Assembly (NCBI GenBank): GCA_021442155.1
Contig: JAKCPB010001394.1
Span: 62,001 to 126,000 of the forward strand
DNA: 64,000 nt
Source: Cymbidium sinense
Taxonomy: Eukaryota > Streptophyta > Magnoliopsida > Asparagales > Orchidaceae
Direction of reading: 5' to 3'
Both the position numbers and the translations under genes were made by a program. The notes under the pieces were generated by a model. It made no database searches and was not told where the DNA came from. It saw only the letters and a program-made list of their open reading frames with translations. This document shows, piece by piece, positions 12,138 through 22,133 of the stretch (the first letter of the stretch is position 1; the number at the start of each line of letters is the position of its first letter).

Positions 12138-13410
12138 ATGGCTCCCAACAAGTTCATGTTTCCCATGGTCAAACTTAGCCTAGATGGCTAGTCTTCACTA
12201 TGGCTCCACCAAGGTCATCTATTTTGGCCATGGTTTGAGGGGATTTCACGAGGACAACCGCCAAAGCAAGGGAGGAGGTGGGCAAACACCGCTTATCCAA
12301 TTCAATATGCCATCGGATTCTGAGTTTCCTCCACTACAGAGGAAAGTCATTATTGTTCCTGCTACCCCACTAGTATCAATTTCTGTGCCAGTTGCTCCAA
12401 CTCAAGGTCGGGTCAAGACGCCAGAAGTGGCTACCCTCTTGGACACCCCAAAGGGGAAGACTGTCTTAGTTTCTGAGATAGTCTCTTCCACTTTCGAGGT
12501 GGTTCCTAGCTCTCGCTCTACCATACCTACACATACACAGTGCCGCAATAAGAACCACAAGGTCAAGTGACATCACAAGAGGGCAGAGAGAGATGGATTT
12601 TTCCTGAAAGAGGGATGTTGTGAGACCTCTCCACATTTGAGTGGTAGGTTCTACCCTCTCAACCTCGGATGGAGAGGGACTACAAGAGGATACACCACCC
12701 ATCACCGATTTTTTCAAGACATTGAGAGAAGCATGGGGTTCGACGCCTTTTCAAGGTCGAACTGACGCTGAGTCCCAGACAGATCTGGATAGCTATCCTT
12801 AGGAGAGTTAAAAGTCAGATCTAGAGCGAGAGAGCCTTGGAGGCTCAGGAATCAACTCAGAAAAGTAGGAGGGAGCGAGGGAGGTTTGCTGTGCAACACC
12901 TCGTGATGAATTTTCCGATCGTCACCCTCGATCATTTGACATCATCTCCCTACCTGCTACACATGGGGAAGAGTAGGTCCACTGAGGCGCCGGGTGCTAC
13001 CTCCACACCGCTCTCATCGCCTATCCAACTCGTGGCATCCCCCATTCCAACCAAGATCCAGAAGCACCCAAGGATACCACTCCACCTACTCCACTCATTG
13101 AGGTGAGGTCGATCTCTCCTATTTGACCTCCCACCTCAGCTACAAAGAAGATGGAATGGTGACCCAAGACTCTAGTGAGTCACCACCGCAAATACAAGAG
13201 TTACGATAAATTAGCTCCACCGCAACATCATCGGGTAGAAGGGTGAGGATATGGATGTAGTTCCGGGATCCTCCCATAGGTTGTTCAATGTTGATCAACA
13301 TATACCTATTAAGAGCAGTCCTCCTGAGACAAGAATACAACAAAGCAATGGTGATGTATTTATAGAGTATAACCCCACTTCTTAGCTGAGTGTTTGTCCC
13401 CTTCATAAAT
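12138..13410 (+). pseudogene. Gypsy element D, gag N-terminal region
   Basis: The ATG at 12138 starts MAPNKFMF, the same polyprotein start as in element A (4357, minus strand). A stop follows after 17 codons at about 12189. A shifted frame from 12184 resumes with 'KVIYFGHGLRGF', matching A and C. Downstream is proline/serine/threonine-rich linker that matches 42.7-43.1 kb of C, with frameshifts. The capsid core is absent: at about 13410 the element is replaced by an unrelated tandem repeat. Confidence 0.6.
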
Positions 13411-13449
13411 TAAAAAAAATAATGGTAGTCATGAGAATGAGAGTAAAAC

Positions 13450-14110
13450 AAACACTCATAAAATTAATAATTAGTCTCCAAATTGCTTTAAATGAAATGA
13501 TAAACTTATTCTCTCCAAAAAGCCAAAAAATCGAAAGAAATTGAAAATAATCATCTCATGAGAGTACATAGAGTACAAATGCAAAACACCTTTAAAAACC
13601 AACCAATCATCCTCCAAATTATTTTTAATGGAATGTAATAAACATATTCTCTCCAAAAGGCCAAAAAGCTGACAAAAAATGAAAAAATAATTTGTACTGT
13701 CATGAGAGTACAGAGAGCACAGATGCAAATCTACCATAAAAATCAACCAAAGCTCCAAATGCTTCAATGTAATAAACATATTCTCCAAACAGATCAAAAA
13801 ATCCAAAATTGATAATATGTACTCACGAGAGTATAGAGTACGATGAAAACACCCTAAAAAATCAATCACTCCAAAATTATTTAATGGAATGTAATAAAAC
13901 ATTATACCGAAGCAGTAAAAAAATCGTGAAATTGAAAAAAAAATAATATGTATTCTCGTAGAGAATCTGGGATGCAAATTAAGTAAAATCAACCAAACGA
14001 TCTAAACAAAGCGATATGTAATCGTATATTCATATATATATCAAATAGGGTCAAAAATCGAAAAAAGAAGACAAAATGGGGTACATTGTTCTGCATGAGA
14101 GTCTGAGATA
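13450..14110. repeat. Tandem repeat, about 120-150 bp unit, about 5 copies
   Basis: A block containing 'ctccaaat..tttaatggaatgtaataaac', 'attctctccaaaaagcc', and 'ctcatgagagtacagag..acagatgcaaa' recurs about five times with indels, starting near 13470, 13612, 13750, 13862 and 13998. Later copies are more degenerate. The long minus-strand frame across it is a by-product of the repeat, not a gene. Confidence 0.7.
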
Positions 14111-14504
14111 CATCTGAAAATAATTTTTAAAACAAAGCAGTCACTCTTTGCAAGAATTCTAGAGTATAGAAAATATCGTTAAATAAAATAATTTCAAAAA
14201 TATAAACAATAATGTAAAAATTGGACGTCTGAAAAATTCTGGATATATTTTTTTTAATTCGTAAATTGCTAAATTGAATTAGTAATATCAGTATAGCTTA
14301 GAATTAGTTCATCTGCGGTTCTTAGAAATCTTAAATGAGATTTTCTGTTTCTCTCTGAGCTTTGTTTATCTGAAAAAAAAATATATTATGCACTGAAATA
14401 TATATATATATTTCTTTTAAATTTCTCCCGCCCATACGAACTATATTTCTCCTCCTGCACGGGACGGCTCGGGTCGGGCCCGGGGTAACCTAAACGGCGC
14501 TATC
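14110..14504. other. AT-rich spacer, no gene seen
   Basis: AT-rich with a short (TA)n run near 14399-14410, turning GC-rich at 14455-14485 just before the dehydrin relic. No promoter comparable to that at 18.0-18.2 kb is visible, so the truncated dehydrin appears to have lost its 5' end. Confidence 0.4.
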
Positions 14505-14861
14505 AATGCACCGTCCAGTTACAGCATTGGAGGCCATCTTGACCAGCACACCGGCGGCTACGCCGAGCACGGGACCAAAAGACATCAACTCCACGTCGAT
14601 GGACTGACGCCGGGGGTGCTGAGGTGGTCTGGAAGCTCGAGCTCGAGCTCTTCGAAGGACGATGGATTGGGGGGAAGGAGGAAGAAGAATAAAGGGATAA
14701 ACGACAAAATCAATGAAAAGTTGCCTAGAGGTCATAAGGATGTTCAGAATCTGCGGAAGCCTTATGGACAGTGAGTAGCTGCAGGAGAGCAGACCCATGA
14801 GAAGAAGGGGATAATGGAGAAGAAGATTAAGGAGAAACTCCCAGGGAGTCACGGAAACTGA
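14505..14861 (+). pseudogene. Truncated dehydrin (LEA group 2) pseudogene
   Basis: Read in the frame ending at the TGA 14859-14861, this encodes the C-terminal part of a dehydrin. It has a Gly/His stretch ('[11 protein letters not shown]'), an S-segment (a run of serines followed by KDDG, where the other copy has EDDE), a first K-segment ('[14 protein letters not shown]') and a second K-segment ending '[11 protein letters not shown]'. Dehydrins are disordered hydrophilic proteins whose K-segments bind membranes and protect cells in drought and cold. Lesions: no start codon or Y-segment; an in-frame TGA at 14772-14774 between the K-segments; an extra lysine codon inside the second K-segment; substitutions in the first. 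The 3' flank also matches the 18.3-kb dehydrin, so the two are a direct duplication about 3.9 kb apart. Confidence 0.85.
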
Positions 14862-15190
14862 TCAGACTATGCTAGCTCCTCTGCATGTAGCTCTTGCGGT
14901 GTTAATTAATGTAAGCTTGTGTAGTCAGTGATCTGTTTAGTGTGCGTGTCACTATTGCTTGTAGGCTACGTTTGTATTTGTATTTTCTATTTTGTACTTT
15001 ATTTTCTACTACATTGACGTGCTTCTTGATTGTGATTATTATTGTCTAAGCTTTAAGATTATAAGGGCGTTCGATTTGTGGCCTTCTTAAATAATAAGAT
15101 GTATGTTTCAAACATTTAGTTTAGGTTGGTTGGTTTGTAGGCTTTTTTAAAGTTGTAGAGAATTTTTGAAGTCTGTTTACATATGTCACC
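14862..15190 (+). other. 3' flank shared with the second dehydrin
   Basis: The words 'ttgtattttctattttg.actttgttttcta' and 'aggttggttggtt' occur here (about 14970-15005 and 15125) and at 18914-19030. The duplication unit therefore included the 3' untranslated region and some flanking DNA. No poly(A) tail follows either copy, which argues against retroposition. Confidence 0.6.
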
Positions 15191-17040
15191 ATTCACCAAT
15201 TAGTATTTTGAAAAAAAATGTGTTGATGATTCCTGATCTTTTTATACTAACAAAAAAATATAAAACATATGATCAAATAAATATACTTTATTTAAACTAC
15301 AATACCTTTGAATACTAAATATATGACAAATATTTTTTTGTTTCCTCAAATGATGGATTTTTTTATTGGTCACTTGTCCTTCAGGAATTCTTGATATAAT
15401 ATAATTATTTTTTATCCTACAAAGATAAGCATAGCATGTGCGATCACTCCTAGCCGATTCTCACCGAAAAAACAGGTAGGTCCTTATTTCAAAATTTTAT
15501 TTTTTTCATGCCATTTGACGATTAGTGGTCTGAAAAGCCAAGTATTTTAATTTACCACCACTACACACACTATTGGCCCTTCATGCCATCCTAGAGCTCC
15601 AGATGCGATAACCACAGCAATGCTAGTGGTGATTCCCCATGAGGAAACCAAGCCTAATGGTTTTGCTTGAAAATAACCCAAGTATGGGAGGCATAAATTC
15701 CTTTCTCATTAGAATTCCCCATATAGGTTTCATGGTTCATGAAAGTTGATGATGATTCATTCTCTTAAGATTTGATAGGAGAATTATTTGGTAGAAACCC
15801 ATTTATAGGAGTGCTTCAATAGAGGCCATCAAAATAGTCATAATAATATAGGCATCATATGTCAATATGCGTGGATACTTGATTTCAACTTGAATTTATT
15901 ATAGTAAAATATGAGAAGGAACACAACTTGTTCTGTGAAGAGTACTCAATGCAGGCACAATGATGATCAAATCATGGCAGCACTACAATCAACTAGATCG
16001 TATGCAGCTTACCTAAGTAGGCTGTCATTGCTTATTGCTCTGTTTTGACGATCAAATGGAGAAGATTGCCTAAATATGCTTGCTTATATTGGGCAATCAA
16101 CCAAGATATCAAAAAATTTATGTTACATTCAAATTATTTTTTCCACAACTTTACACCTTTTTATCTTCCATGTGCTCATCTCTCTTATGAAAAAGTTTTA
16201 TCATATACAATCATGCCACCAGGCCTATAAATAAGTAGTGATCATCAGGAGGCTTGTATATATTTCACATAGATCACTCTGCCTAACACTACCAAAGTAA
16301 TTCAATCATGAGAATTATAAAATTTTTGAAGCCATTTAGGAGTACTTTGGATGGCCCGCTCCATCTCTATTCCCTAAAAACAATCCTAATAGGTCAAAGG
16401 AATACATGCATCGCAACAATCACTAACACAAAACTAAGGAGAGAAGCTCTTGGAGGAGGATCAGCAAAATTAGTTCCTCACCAAGTTGCCACTCGCCCTC
16501 ATAACAAATAATTGAACTAATTAGAAGGAAGGTTGGCCTTAAGTCTTGCCACTTAATTAAAATGGTTAAATAGGGTGCATATTATAGAGAGTCTCAAAAC
16601 TATGAGGGATGACAAGTTCCTTGACACCATAATAGAGGGCTCCATGAAACTTCTGGCTCCTTCATCTTACAATGCCATGTTTGACGATCATTGTTAAATA
16701 ACTTTCAAATGATCATACTTCCTACTTCATGTTCCCCGCATCAGATGTTTTGGATTCAAAATGAAGGGACTTGATAGCCTTAGGAGTTACTTAAATAACT
16801 AGAATATACTAAAACCTAGTTCAAAGAAAATATAAGGACAATCAGGATAACGTAGAGTTGTTAAAGTACCGACCAAGATAACATCTCTAATTACACTTCC
16901 AGCATTAGCAATACATGCAAAAGTAATGATCTTATTGATCTAGTAAACATGCTTAGAATTAATATTGATGTTTTCACATAAGAGCCACCTCTAAGATGCT
17001 AGGCATCAAGCTCGACATTGCTTGACATGGGCTTCATATT
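15190..17040. other. Degenerate intergenic DNA, no identified gene
   Basis: Both strands are broken by stops. Short frames at 16045 and 16308 have no recognised motif. The nearby RT relic at 17.05 kb suggests part of this may be older gag-protease debris of the same gypsy copy, but I cannot align it to a domain by eye. Confidence 0.35.
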
Positions 17041-17049
17041 GTAATGTAT

Positions 17050-17350
17050 CAAAAGAATATAAAACAATCAATAGACATGATGGCATCCATTACGAATAAA
17101 GTTAACAAGCTGCTAACCATTGGTTTCATCTAAGAAATAAATTTCCATAGCTGGTATCCAATGTAATGGTTTAAAGGTCAAATAAGAAATGAAGAATGTG
17201 CATAAATTTTCAGAACATTTACACCCACCTAAAAAAATTCTATCCATTGCAAAATATTAGCAGGCTTTTCTATTTGGTGTCAAGTTATTCCCATCTCAGT
17301 TTCTGGAACACCTTCTCCAATTTGAATAAAAATCTTAAAAATGAGCTTTA
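17050..17350 (+). pseudogene. Decayed Ty3/gypsy reverse transcriptase fragment
   Basis: In the plus direction, 17070-17160 reads a 'VNKLLTIGFI.EI' motif, like the 'V.KLL.AGFI.EV' segment at the start of gypsy RT. After a frameshift, 17190-17350 reads 'MCINFQNI', a lysine and proline region and 'LPLQNISRL'-like residues, corresponding to the 'MCVDFTDLNKACPKDSFPLPSID' region of the RT palm. Most diagnostic residues are altered but the order and spacing fit. It is much more decayed than elements B and C and appears to be a different, older insertion between the two dehydrin copies. Confidence 0.5.
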
Positions 17351-17959
17351 TCTTAAACAAGAGTGCTTTGTGCTAGAGCAATGTTGTTGAGTCATAATAA
17401 TACAAAAAAAAAAAGTGAATCAAATAGGTTTAATAATTTAGATTCAACAAGTTGCTCAATTTTATCATCCTTTCTTTGTTCCATTAAGGAAAAAGAACCT
17501 GTCAATAAGAACCAAACCATTCAATTGATCAAGGATATGTTAGTAAGAGAAGTAATGGATATCAAGTTCTCTCCATTTGGACCACTACTATTTAGAGTTG
17601 AAAAAACTTTTAATTAGCTTCATCACATTTTGGAATTATTAACACATGAGTTTTGTTAAATTGAGTCCATGAAAGAAGACAAAGACATAAGGCCATTAAA
17701 ATGGATGGATCAATAGTATTAGTTCACGTTGTGAATGAGTATTGAAAGAGTTAGTAGAAATATTCTCCAACAAAGAGCCACGAGCTGAAAGCAAGCCCTA
17801 ACCACTAATGTATTAGTATTTATGACTAAATTGCACTAATCAGCAAAAGAAAAAAAAATTATGATATATCATTATTGAGGAAATAATAATCTGAATGGAT
17901 GAAAAGGCCAACAGGATTAATATATGATAGGTGGTACTCGAAGTCAATAACCAGCTCTC

Positions 17960-18259
17960 CAGCATCTATCCAAAGGCACGCCGGTAGTTCTACTCACTCC
18001 TACGTGTTCTGGAAACGTGCCACCGCGACGATCGCCCATTCCCCTATTTCCACACGCGTCGCCCATTCACGCGTCGTATCCATCCAGCCATGTCGGTCAG
18101 CTCCCAACCAGCCCACAATGCAAGCTTACATGTCTTCGCCTCCACCGTCTCCTCCTCTTATAAAACTCCCTCCCGATTTCCTCATTCGACACAACAGGAA
18201 AAAGAAACAACCCAAACGGGCTATAAGAGAACTAAATCGAAAGTACATAACTGACCGAG
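17960..18259 (+). promoter_or_regulatory. Dehydrin promoter with TATA box and ACGTG elements
   Basis: A TATAAAA box lies at 18159-18165, about 95 bp before the ATG at 18260, leaving a 5' untranslated region of roughly 65-70 bases. Upstream are two ACGTG cores of abscisic-acid response type, TACGTGTT at 18001-18008 and ACGTGCC at 18015-18021. Two ACGCGTC words follow (18053-18060 and 18069-18075), similar to CE3-type coupling elements. This composition is usual for stress-inducible dehydrin promoters. The block is clearly more GC-rich than its surroundings. Confidence 0.65.
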
Positions 18260-18789
18260 ATGGATCCATCAGGCAACCAGGTGATGTCCACGGACGTGTA
18301 CAGCAATCCCATCCATCAGCACGGCACCGCCGGCCATGTTGACCACAACATCGGTGGTTACGCGATCACCACTGCAACACCGACCATGTTGACCACAACA
18401 TCGGTGGTTACGGCGATCAGCACTGCAACACCGGTAGTTACGGCGATCACCACGGCACCGCCGGTCATGACGACCACCACACTGGCGGCTACGGCGAGCA
18501 CGGGACCGGAAGCAATCAACTTCATGGCGATAGACTGGCGCCTGGGGTGCTGAGGCGGTCTGGAAGCTCGAGTTCGAACTCTTCGGAGGACGATGAATTG
18601 GGGGGAAGGAGGAAGAAGAATAAAGGAATAAAAGACAAAATTAAGGAAAAGTTACCTGGAGGTCATAAGTATGATCATAACCCGCAGCAGCATTATGACC
18701 AGGGAGTGCCTGCAGCGGCGCAGACGCATGGGAAGAAAGGGATAATGCAGAAGATCAAGGAGAAACTTCCTGGGAGTCACAGCCACTAA
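18260..18789 (+). pseudogene. YSK2-type dehydrin with a single-base frameshift
   Basis: From ATG 18260 the protein begins MDPSGNQ and has a Y-segment-like 'TDVYSNP' at about residues 11-17, then a Gly/His stretch. After codon 34 (TAC 18359-18361) one G is missing relative to the repeated unit that follows, and the frame shifts. In the shifted frame the rest is a textbook dehydrin: 'GGYGDQH' repeats, an S-segment ([12 protein letters not shown]), a lysine-rich stretch, a first K-segment ([14 protein letters not shown]) and a second ([13 protein letters not shown]) ending at the TAA 18787-18789. The full-length equivalent would be about 176 residues, normal for YSK2 dehydrins. Dehydrins act in cytosol and nucleus as membrane and protein stabilisers during dehydration. 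Read literally, the product is a 97-residue out-of-frame peptide with no K-segment. A sequencing error is a real alternative, because everything else is intact. Confidence 0.85.
18335..18436 (+). repeat. In-gene tandem duplication, 50/51 bp
   Basis: 'catgttgaccacaacatcgg' starts at 18335 and again at 18385. The second unit is 51 bp (17 codons) and the first 50 bp; the missing base is the G after 'ggttac' at 18361. Imperfect Gly/His repeats are normal in dehydrin phi-segments and are prone to slippage. Confidence 0.8.
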
Positions 18790-19119
18790 GACCGTGCTAG
18801 CACTTTGTAATACTGAATAATGGCAAGAAGCTTGCAATGTTAAATATTAGCACAGACTCGCGTTGGTATGATGTGTTTAACGAGTGTGTGTTACTGTTTG
18901 AGGGCCACGTACTTGTATTTTCTATTTTGCACTTTGTTTTCTATTTATGTATTTCATGTCTATTATTGTGACTTTCTAATAGTTACATTTATGTTCCAAA
19001 TGTTTACTTCAGGTTGGTTAGTTGGTTTTTATTAAACTGTATGTTGGGCCGTTGGATTTTATAAGACTAAATATATTACATATAAAATTTAATGGGATTT
19101 TTTTTGATATTTTGAATTT

Positions 19120-19217
19120 AATCATCTTACTCACACACAATATCAGAACTTAAACTCAATACCTTTTAATTGAAAATCAAAATTCTCAATCATTAGGCTA
19201 AAATGTCTTGCACAATT
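19120..19217 (-). mobile_element. tRNA-derived SINE copy, diverged
   Basis: On the minus strand this reads 'aagacattttagcctaatga', a serine/leucine-tRNA-like A-box region (TAGCCTAAT), then 'ttgagaattttgattttcaat', then a decayed B box ('gagtttaagttctg'). The same order is found on the plus strand at 30897-30980. Two dispersed copies in opposite orientations with pol III box spacing support a SINE family rather than a tRNA gene. Confidence 0.55.
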
Positions 19218-19219
19218 TA

Positions 19220-20045
19220 ATGAGATCTTGAAAAAAAATTTGCGTTGATAATTCCATATGCTTTTATTTGCATAAACAACTGTATTAAAAAAAGATTGTG
19301 TAGTAAATATATGCCTTATATTTTGTTTGTGTTTTAAAATATATGATGGTTTTATTTTACTCATTTGCCTCTCTTAAATTGCAATACAAATTAAAAAGAC
19401 CACTCCTACTAGTCAAACCCCACGATAAAACATTTTCATCATTTGTATTTTATTAGGTGTGAAGTCAAGATTTCATTGACTGTTTTAGATAAGTCTTGAT
19501 CTTAATTGTTTTTAAAGATTGGTACTTACTAATGTTAGATTTATTCACACTTGATTTTATAAGATTGCTTGTGAATTCTTCAACTTCTTGAAGGAAAAAT
19601 TAAGTGTTGTTATTTTCGATTTTAATAAAAGAATAATTCTTATTTAAACTCTTACAAGTAAGGGGAAGAGAGTAATTACACCAACAATATCTTCTATGAT
19701 TTCAGTATTCATCTTCTCAACAAGTGATTGCAATCTCTTAATTAGATAAAACAATATCTTTATCCATAATTTTAACTTTATATGACTTATAATCTTTTTT
19801 GTACTCTTTCTAAATTTTAGTCGATCATTTGATGATTATATAAGTTTCCTTAGCTGAATAACATAAAGAATACTAGGATGTAGTAAGACGCCTATGAGTG
19901 AAGAAGATAAAATAGTAGAAGGCTCCCTCAATAATTCAGTTGTGTTTAACATATCTTCTAAGAAAAAAGTGCAAAGGGCTTATGGCTCAAATTATAGTTT
20001 TTATATAAAAATAAAAACTCCCATAACTTTGTAGATACTCTATTT
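19220..20045. other. AT-rich, possibly upstream copia debris
   Basis: No intact frame. It precedes the copia gag relic and may contain its leader and gag N-terminus, but translation in any frame is too broken to assign. Confidence 0.3.
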
Positions 20046-20049
20046 ATTT

Positions 20050-20460
20050 TGCATGAAAGGAGGTATGCCTATTAAATCACAATGATTTTAATTTTTTTAT
20101 TCAAGAATTGAGAAATATTGCAATGATTGTTGATAATGAAGATCATATTATAATATTTTGCTCTTTAACTACCTCTAATAAATATTTACGATTGTGAGAA
20201 AATAAGTTTAGAGGATTTCAAGAATTCACTTTTTTTTCAAAAGAGATTATTTTTAAGCTCAAGGGAAATAATAAATCAACTAAAAGTTTATTACAATCTA
20301 AAGGGAGATCTTATAAAAGAAGGTTCATGACAATAATATATCTCATAACAAGTTCAAAAAAAAAAAACTACTTGCTTCTATCGTAAGAAAAGATAGCAAA
20401 TAGAAAAGAATTATTTTGTTTTAAAGAAGACAGATAAAAAAAAGATGAAGATCACAAAAA
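20050..20460 (+). pseudogene. Ty1/copia gag relic (UBN2-like)
   Basis: Around 20085-20190 the frame reads 'FNFFIQELRN' then 'DNEDHIIIFCSLTTSNKY', corresponding to the 'DEDQA..LL.SLP.SY' motif of copia gag. After a shift, 20195-20240 reads 'ISLEDFKNSLFFQK', matching 'ISLEDV..AL.SKE'. At 20368-20425 a decayed zinc knuckle can be seen (C-F-Y-R-K-K ... K-N-Y-F), in which the second cysteine, the histidine and the last cysteine of the CCHC motif are replaced. This is the nucleocapsid end of gag. No protease, integrase or RT follows. Confidence 0.6.
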
Positions 20461-20699
20461 GAATATGCCGACTGATATATATTATTATAGAATTTTCTAA
20501 TTATAAAATTAGTGATTCTCTTTTAGTAACTAAAGACAACTATAAAGAGCAATGAATTTTATACTCAACTTGCTTTTAATCACCAGTATTCAAGTTTAGA
20601 TGTGATTTTCACATACAAGCCAAGTTTTATTGGGGCTTAATTTTCAAATTAGGCTTAATTAAAATTATAATTAGCAAATTAGGTATTTAAAAAAAATTA

Positions 20700-20950
20700 A
20701 AAATAGGCCGTCCCGGTCCGGCGTATGGCTGTTAGCGTCGCCCGTTGGCCAGGCGATCTTAATAATTTAGGGCCAAATCGAGCCGAGCTCTCGGTTTTCT
20801 TCGATTTCGTCGATCTCTGCTTCGTGCGTTCGTTACATCGCTGCGTAGTTTGTCCACCGCCACGTCGCCGAGAGCATTCGTAGGAAAAGGAGAAGCTCGC
20901 ACGCATTTTCTTGGTTTTTTCCGCCGATTTAGATATTTCTAACCCTAAAT
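20700..20950. other. GC-rich, CpG-dense island without an identified gene
   Basis: This short block stands out from AT-rich flanks, with many CG dinucleotides ('cgtcccggtccggcg', 'cgagccgagc', 'ccgccacgtcgccgag'). It resembles a promoter or 5' untranslated exon. The minus-strand frame here shows no recognised domain, and no coding exon can be seen within the next few hundred bases on either side. It may be the orphaned 5' end of a gene. Confidence 0.35.
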
Positions 20951-21302
20951 GAGAAATATGTGTTAGATCTTAATTTATATGAGTTTAGTTGGTATGATGA
21001 AGTTATTTAGTTTGATTTCCATAGAAATGTGTGAGATCTCATTTTAAATGTGATGTTTATATTTTTTTCCATGATTTGCAATGGCTTATGTTGTCTTCTA
21101 AAGAGATTAGCATTCTTATTCTACAAATATTGATTACACATTATTATAGCGCATATATTTGGTTTTATAACTTCAAGAACCATTTTATGAAATGAAATTT
21201 TTAGGGAAAGTTAATTTAAAGAGCACATCAATTGGTGACTTGGATATTACACTTCTATAATTATCTTAGAGAAATGGTTTGGATTTTTATTTGTGACTAG
21301 CC

Positions 21303-21672
21303 CCCCGGATGAGGCCGATACGGCCAAAAAATGGGGACTGCCGCAATATCTTTATTTTTTGCAACTTAAATATTTATATATTTACAAAAACTGCGACTAC
21401 CCGGGTAAGATTTATCAAAAGTTGTCACTATAAAGTTGTATTACTTTTCATTACCTTTCCAACGATACCAAGAACGTTAAAATCTAACACCGGATAGCTC
21501 GATTAAAATGGGGCTACCGCAATATCTTTATTTTTTGTAAGTATGTATTCATACATTAAAAATTGCAGTGAGATTCATTGAAAGTTCTCAACATAAAGTT
21601 GTAGATTTTTTTTTTTATATTTCCAACCTGAAGAAAATCCGACACCAGATAAGCCTGATATGGCCAAAAAAC
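21303..21672. repeat. Tandem duplication, unit about 185 bp
   Basis: 'ggactgccgcaatatctttattttttg' near 21336 recurs at about 21510 as 'gggctaccgcaatatctttattttttg'. Each is preceded by 'cgg.....ga.acggcc' type sequence and followed by 'cataaagttgta' and 'tttccaac'. A third partial start ('gataagcctgatatggcc') is at about 21648. Confidence 0.65.
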
Positions 21673-21679
21673 CACTGTT

Positions 21680-22133
21680 GTGTTTAATTTTTTTTTTAAA
21701 ATCAAAATTACAACCAATGTCAGCTTGGTGACTATTATTTTAATTTTTTTAAATTCCTAATTTACTAATTACAGTTTTAATTAAACCATTTTATTGGTAG
21801 TTATTATTTAGGAAATAAATATTTATTTAAGGTTAGAGGCTCCGACATTATGAAATTGAGGGCGCATCATACTATAATTATGTCAATGATTGGATTTTCG
21901 TATGTATCGAATGTGATAAAAAAATTAATAATTTTAAATGCACTTAGTGCTGCAGGATAGATATTCTTTAGTCTTGAAGTCACTTATGGATTTGTTGATT
22001 GTCTTAAAGAAAAATGGAGTTAGTGAACTATATATACTGTAGAGCATAATATACTAATATGTGCGCTAATGCTTTGAATTAAATAATTATGGTAACAGCT
22101 AATGGAAATAAAAATGATAATAATGTGGGCTCT
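21680..22133. other. AT-rich spacer, nothing identified
   Basis: No coding frame, repeat unit or RNA gene could be supported in this stretch. Confidence 0.4.

Noticed and set aside
13471..13992. 173-codon minus-strand frame
   Set aside because: It lies wholly in a tandem repeat; its apparent repeats of hydrophobic residues come from the repeated DNA unit, and there is no promoter or domain.
14490..14852. 120-codon minus-strand frame
   Set aside because: Antisense of the dehydrin pseudogene.
17899..18342. 147-codon frame over the dehydrin promoter
   Set aside because: It overlaps the TATA box, ABRE-like elements and the dehydrin start in another frame; its composition is that of GC-rich promoter DNA.
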